Positions 31,388-33,569 of a stretch of 33,569 nucleotides of DNA are shown here, piece after piece. Position numbers and translations under genes: made by a program. Source of the stretch: Draconibacterium aestuarii (lineage in GTDB: Bacteria; Bacteroidota; Bacteroidia; Bacteroidales; Prolixibacteraceae). The stretch's first letter is position 1, and the number at the start of each line of letters is the position of its first letter. Under the pieces are notes generated by a model. The model worked only from the letters and a program-made list of their open reading frames with translations. It was not told the origin of the DNA and did not search any database. The stretch spans positions 2,195-35,763 of the forward strand of contig JAPOHD010000023.1 in assembly GCA_026671195.1 (NCBI GenBank). Reading direction: 5' to 3'.

Positions 31388-33226
31388 ATGTGCGGAATAG
31401 TAGGATATATAGGAGAGAAGGAAGCGTTTCCGATTATTGTAAACGGATTAAAACGATTGGAGTATCGCGGTTACGATTCGGCCGGAGTTGCACTTTTTAA
31501 CGGAACGCTCACAAACTATAAAAAGAAAGGGAAAGTGGCGGACCTTGAGCATGCTGTAGTCAACAAAAACCTTTCGGGAACCATTGGAATTGGCCATACG
31601 CGCTGGGCAACCCACGGCGAACCAAGCGACGATAATGCGCACCCTCATAGTTCTATGAATGGGATCTTTTCGATTGTGCACAACGGGATTATCGAAAATT
31701 ATGCACGTTTAAAAAATGACCTGATCAAACATGGTTACTCATTTCAGAGCGAAACAGATACCGAAGTTTTAGCGAATTTAATCGAGTTCTTTTATAATCA
31801 GGATGAGTCAATGACATCGGAGGGAGCCGTTCAGTTGGCCTTGTCGAAAGTGGTCGGCGCTTATGGAATCGCCGTGTTGTGCAAAAAGGAAAACGATAAA
31901 ATTGTTGTTGCCCGAAAAGGAAGTCCGCTTGTTGTTGGCCTGGGTAATGGCGAATATTTTATTGCCAGCGATGCTTCGCCAATTGTCGAGTTTACAAGTC
32001 AGGTTATTTATCTGAACGATGAGGACATTGCTATTCTGCAAAAAGATGGATTTACGCTAAAGAACGTTCAGAACAATCCGGTTTCTTTAAAAGTATCTAA
32101 TCTTGATCTGGAAATTGGCGAACTCGATAAAGGCGATTATGAGTATTTTATGCTCAAGGAGATTTATGAGCAGCCCAAAACCATTGAAGAGACATTTCGC
32201 GGGCGATTAAAATCTGATTATTCCGAAATTGTATTGGGGGGCCTGATGAATGTTTTTCCAAAGATTGAGGCAGCTCAGCGCATCATAATAATTGGGTGCG
32301 GAACCTCGTGGCATGCTGCTTTAATTGCGGAGTACATGATGGAAGAATATGCCCGGGTTCCGGTTGAAGTGGAATATGCGTCGGAGTTCCGCTATCGAAA
32401 ACCGGTTATAAATTCAAATGATGTTGTAATTCTTATCAGTCAGAGTGGGGAAACTGCAGATACGCTTGCAGCCTTGCATTTGGCAAAGGAAAAAGGAGCA
32501 ACCGTAATCGGAATTTGCAACGTGGTGGGCTCAACATTAGCGCGCGAAACCGATGCCGGAGTGTATACGCATGCCGGAGTTGAAATCGGTGTGGCGTCGA
32601 CAAAAGCTTTTACAGCGCAGGTAACCGTTCTTACCATGATTGCCTTAAAGTTAGCCAGACGAAAAGGTACCATCGATCCGGAAGAATATAAAGCGCTGGT
32701 GAAAGAGCTGGCTGCAATTCCTGAAAAGGGAAGAGCAATTTTGGAAGGTAATGAGCATATAAAACGCATTGCTGAAAAGTATTACGAGGCTGTAAATGCT
32801 TTGTATTTGGGGCGCGGATACTTATTTCCGGTTGCTTTGGAAGGCGCTCTAAAACTAAAGGAAATCTCGTATGTGCATGCCGAAGGGTATGCTGCCGGAG
32901 AGATGAAACACGGACCCATTGCGCTGGTTGATGATAATTTACCGGTTGTTGTGGTTGCTCCTCAGGACGACTATTATGAGAAAGTAGTGAGTAATATTCA
33001 GGAAATCAAGGCACGGAAAGGAAATGTGATTGCCATTGTAACTGAAGGCGATACCGGCCTGAAAGAACTGGCCAACGATGTAATTGAGATTCCCAAATCG
33101 CATCCTGCCGTTGCGCCATTGTTGTCAGTGATTCCATTGCAATTGCTGGCTTATCATATTGCGCTGTTAAAAGGGTGTAATGTCGATCAGCCCCGTAACC
33201 TGGCCAAATCGGTCACAGTGGAGTAG
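31388..33226 (+). CDS. glmS: Glutamine-fructose-6-phosphate aminotransferase (isomerizing)
   Basis: The protein has 612 aa and is full-length. It makes glucosamine-6-phosphate from fructose-6-phosphate and glutamine, the first step to UDP-GlcNAc for peptidoglycan and LPS. The N-terminal Cys nucleophile is in MCGIVGYIG (C2), followed by the class II glutaminase with RLEYRGYDSAG and GHTRWATHG. Two SIS domains follow (GCGTSWHAAL near 302, SQSGETADT near 351, STKAFTAQV near 404, EGALKLKEISYVHAEGYAAG near 484). The C-terminus DQPRNLAKSVTVE is the family hallmark that orders the active site. It is cotranscribed with the DUF4954 gene (5-nt gap). No glmS ribozyme-like leader is possible in this tight spacing. 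Confidence 0.97.
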   Translation: MCGIVGYIGEKEAFPIIVNGLKRLEYRGYDSAGVALFNGTLTNYKKKGKVADLEHAVVNKNLSGTIGIGHTRWATHGEPSDDNAHPHSSMNGIFSIVHNGIIENYARLKNDLIKHGYSFQSETDTEVLANLIEFFYNQDESMTSEGAVQLALSKVVGAYGIAVLCKKENDKIVVARKGSPLVVGLGNGEYFIASDASPIVEFTSQVIYLNDEDIAILQKDGFTLKNVQNNPVSLKVSNLDLEIGELDKGDYEYFMLKEIYEQPKTIEETFRGRLKSDYSEIVLGGLMNVFPKIEAAQRIIIIGCGTSWHAALIAEYMMEEYARVPVEVEYASEFRYRKPVINSNDVVILISQSGETADTLAALHLAKEKGATVIGICNVVGSTLARETDAGVYTHAGVEIGVASTKAFTAQVTVLTMIALKLARRKGTIDPEEYKALVKELAAIPEKGRAILEGNEHIKRIAEKYYEAVNALYLGRGYLFPVALEGALKLKEISYVHAEGYAAGEMKHGPIALVDDNLPVVVVAPQDDYYEKVVSNIQEIKARKGNVIAIVTEGDTGLKELANDVIEIPKSHPAVAPLLSVIPLQLLAYHIALLKGCNVDQPRNLAKSVTVE

Positions 33227-33478
33227 TTTGAAAAGAGTTAATCCATTTCCGTTAGAATCCGGTACGGATTCGATTGTAGTAGTATCATTATTGGCCGATA
33301 GAATACCCCTGCACCGAGCGATTTTATCGCGTGGTTTTATGGTAGTGTTACACGATACAACCTAAAATCCGCAAGTCTCATTTTTACAGGCAATATTTTT
33401 GAATAATTGGGCTTCTAAAATTTAAGCCGATCCCAATTATTAGTTCAACCAGCTCATTTTGGGCGAATTTATTACATT
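33227..33478. other. Noncoding region after glmS with small hairpins
   Basis: I see no credible gene here. Small inverted repeats are present: GAATCCG / CGGATTC at 33255-33261 and 33265-33271, and GCGAT / ATCGC within the stretch around 33320-33335. Neither is followed by a T tract, so no clear glmS terminator was found. Confidence 0.4.
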
Positions 33479-33569
33479 CTACTTAGGATTATTAGAGTTC
33501 AGAGCGTATGCATTTATTGGAATTGCTTCTTCCTCAATTCTTCGTTTAAGGATTAACTGGTTTCTGGTT
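33479..33569 (-). CDS. Possible 3' end of a minus-strand gene leaving the window
   Basis: On the minus strand one frame is open from the window edge to a TAG at 33479-33481, 29 codons ending in a charged tail followed by PINAYALNSNNPK. It could be the C-terminus of a gene convergent with glmS. The stretch is too short to tell from chance, and no family is recognised. Confidence 0.25.
   Translation of the reverse strand, partial: TRNQLILKRRIEEEAIPINAYALNSNNPK

Noticed and set aside
1..33569. CRISPR array, tRNA or rRNA genes
   Set aside because: No regularly spaced direct repeats and no cloverleaf or rRNA signature were seen by eye on either strand. A covariance-model scan would be needed to exclude small RNAs.

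Overview
The window looks like chromosomal DNA of a Bacteroidota bacterium, probably of the Marinilabiliales/Prolixibacteraceae kind. The reasons are a TTTG/TAnnTTTG-type promoter before typA, weak Shine-Dalgarno use at nearly every gene, signal peptides ending in '-AQ', a DUF4954 gene next to glmS, LytS/LytTR signalling, and dispersed intergenic repeats typical of that phylum. The taxonomic placement is inference. No tRNA, rRNA, CRISPR array or complete insertion sequence was seen.

Layout. 1-403: noncoding, with an inverted-repeat element that may be the remnant of a mobile element, then the typA promoter. 404-2274: typA and its terminator. 2390-3118 (minus): a membrane protein with an internal duplication. 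3357-9136: three secreted paralogous PQQ-like beta-propeller proteins, with a LytS-type kinase and LytTR regulator between the first and second. 9207-21322: a co-oriented block of ten genes. These encode a membrane-anchored propeller, an NHL propeller, a small Cys-rich protein, a Tat-exported polyferredoxin, a NapH-like membrane polyferredoxin, a three-helix membrane propeller, a small two-helix protein, a NuoE-NuoF fusion, a GltD-like flavoprotein without its NAD(P)H domain, and a BamB-like propeller. 21398-26853: a GT4 glycosyltransferase and a LolD/MacB-type ABC transporter (ATPase plus ten-helix permease). 26856-27508 (minus): a MazF/RHH toxin-antitoxin pair. 27623-33226: guanine deaminase, a PAS/HTH regulator, DUF4954 and glmS. 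33227-33569: mostly noncoding.

How it may work together. The 9.2-21.3 kb block reads as an electron-transfer chain across the inner membrane. The cytoplasmic NuoE-NuoF fusion carries the extra Fe-S domains seen in flavin-based electron-bifurcating enzymes (HydB/StnB-like). Its partner has kept a GltD-type FAD fold and several Fe-S sites but has lost the pyridine-nucleotide domain. The NapH-like protein and the Tat-exported ferredoxin would carry electrons to or from the periplasm, where five extracytoplasmic propellers of the block act. No catalytic subunit of a known terminal oxidoreductase (hydrogenase, molybdoenzyme, quinoprotein dehydrogenase) is present. This may be an undescribed NADH-linked redox system, and it is the main point of interest. 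The three upstream secreted propellers, which share a conserved His-rich C-terminal signature, and the two-component system may be its accessory or regulatory part.
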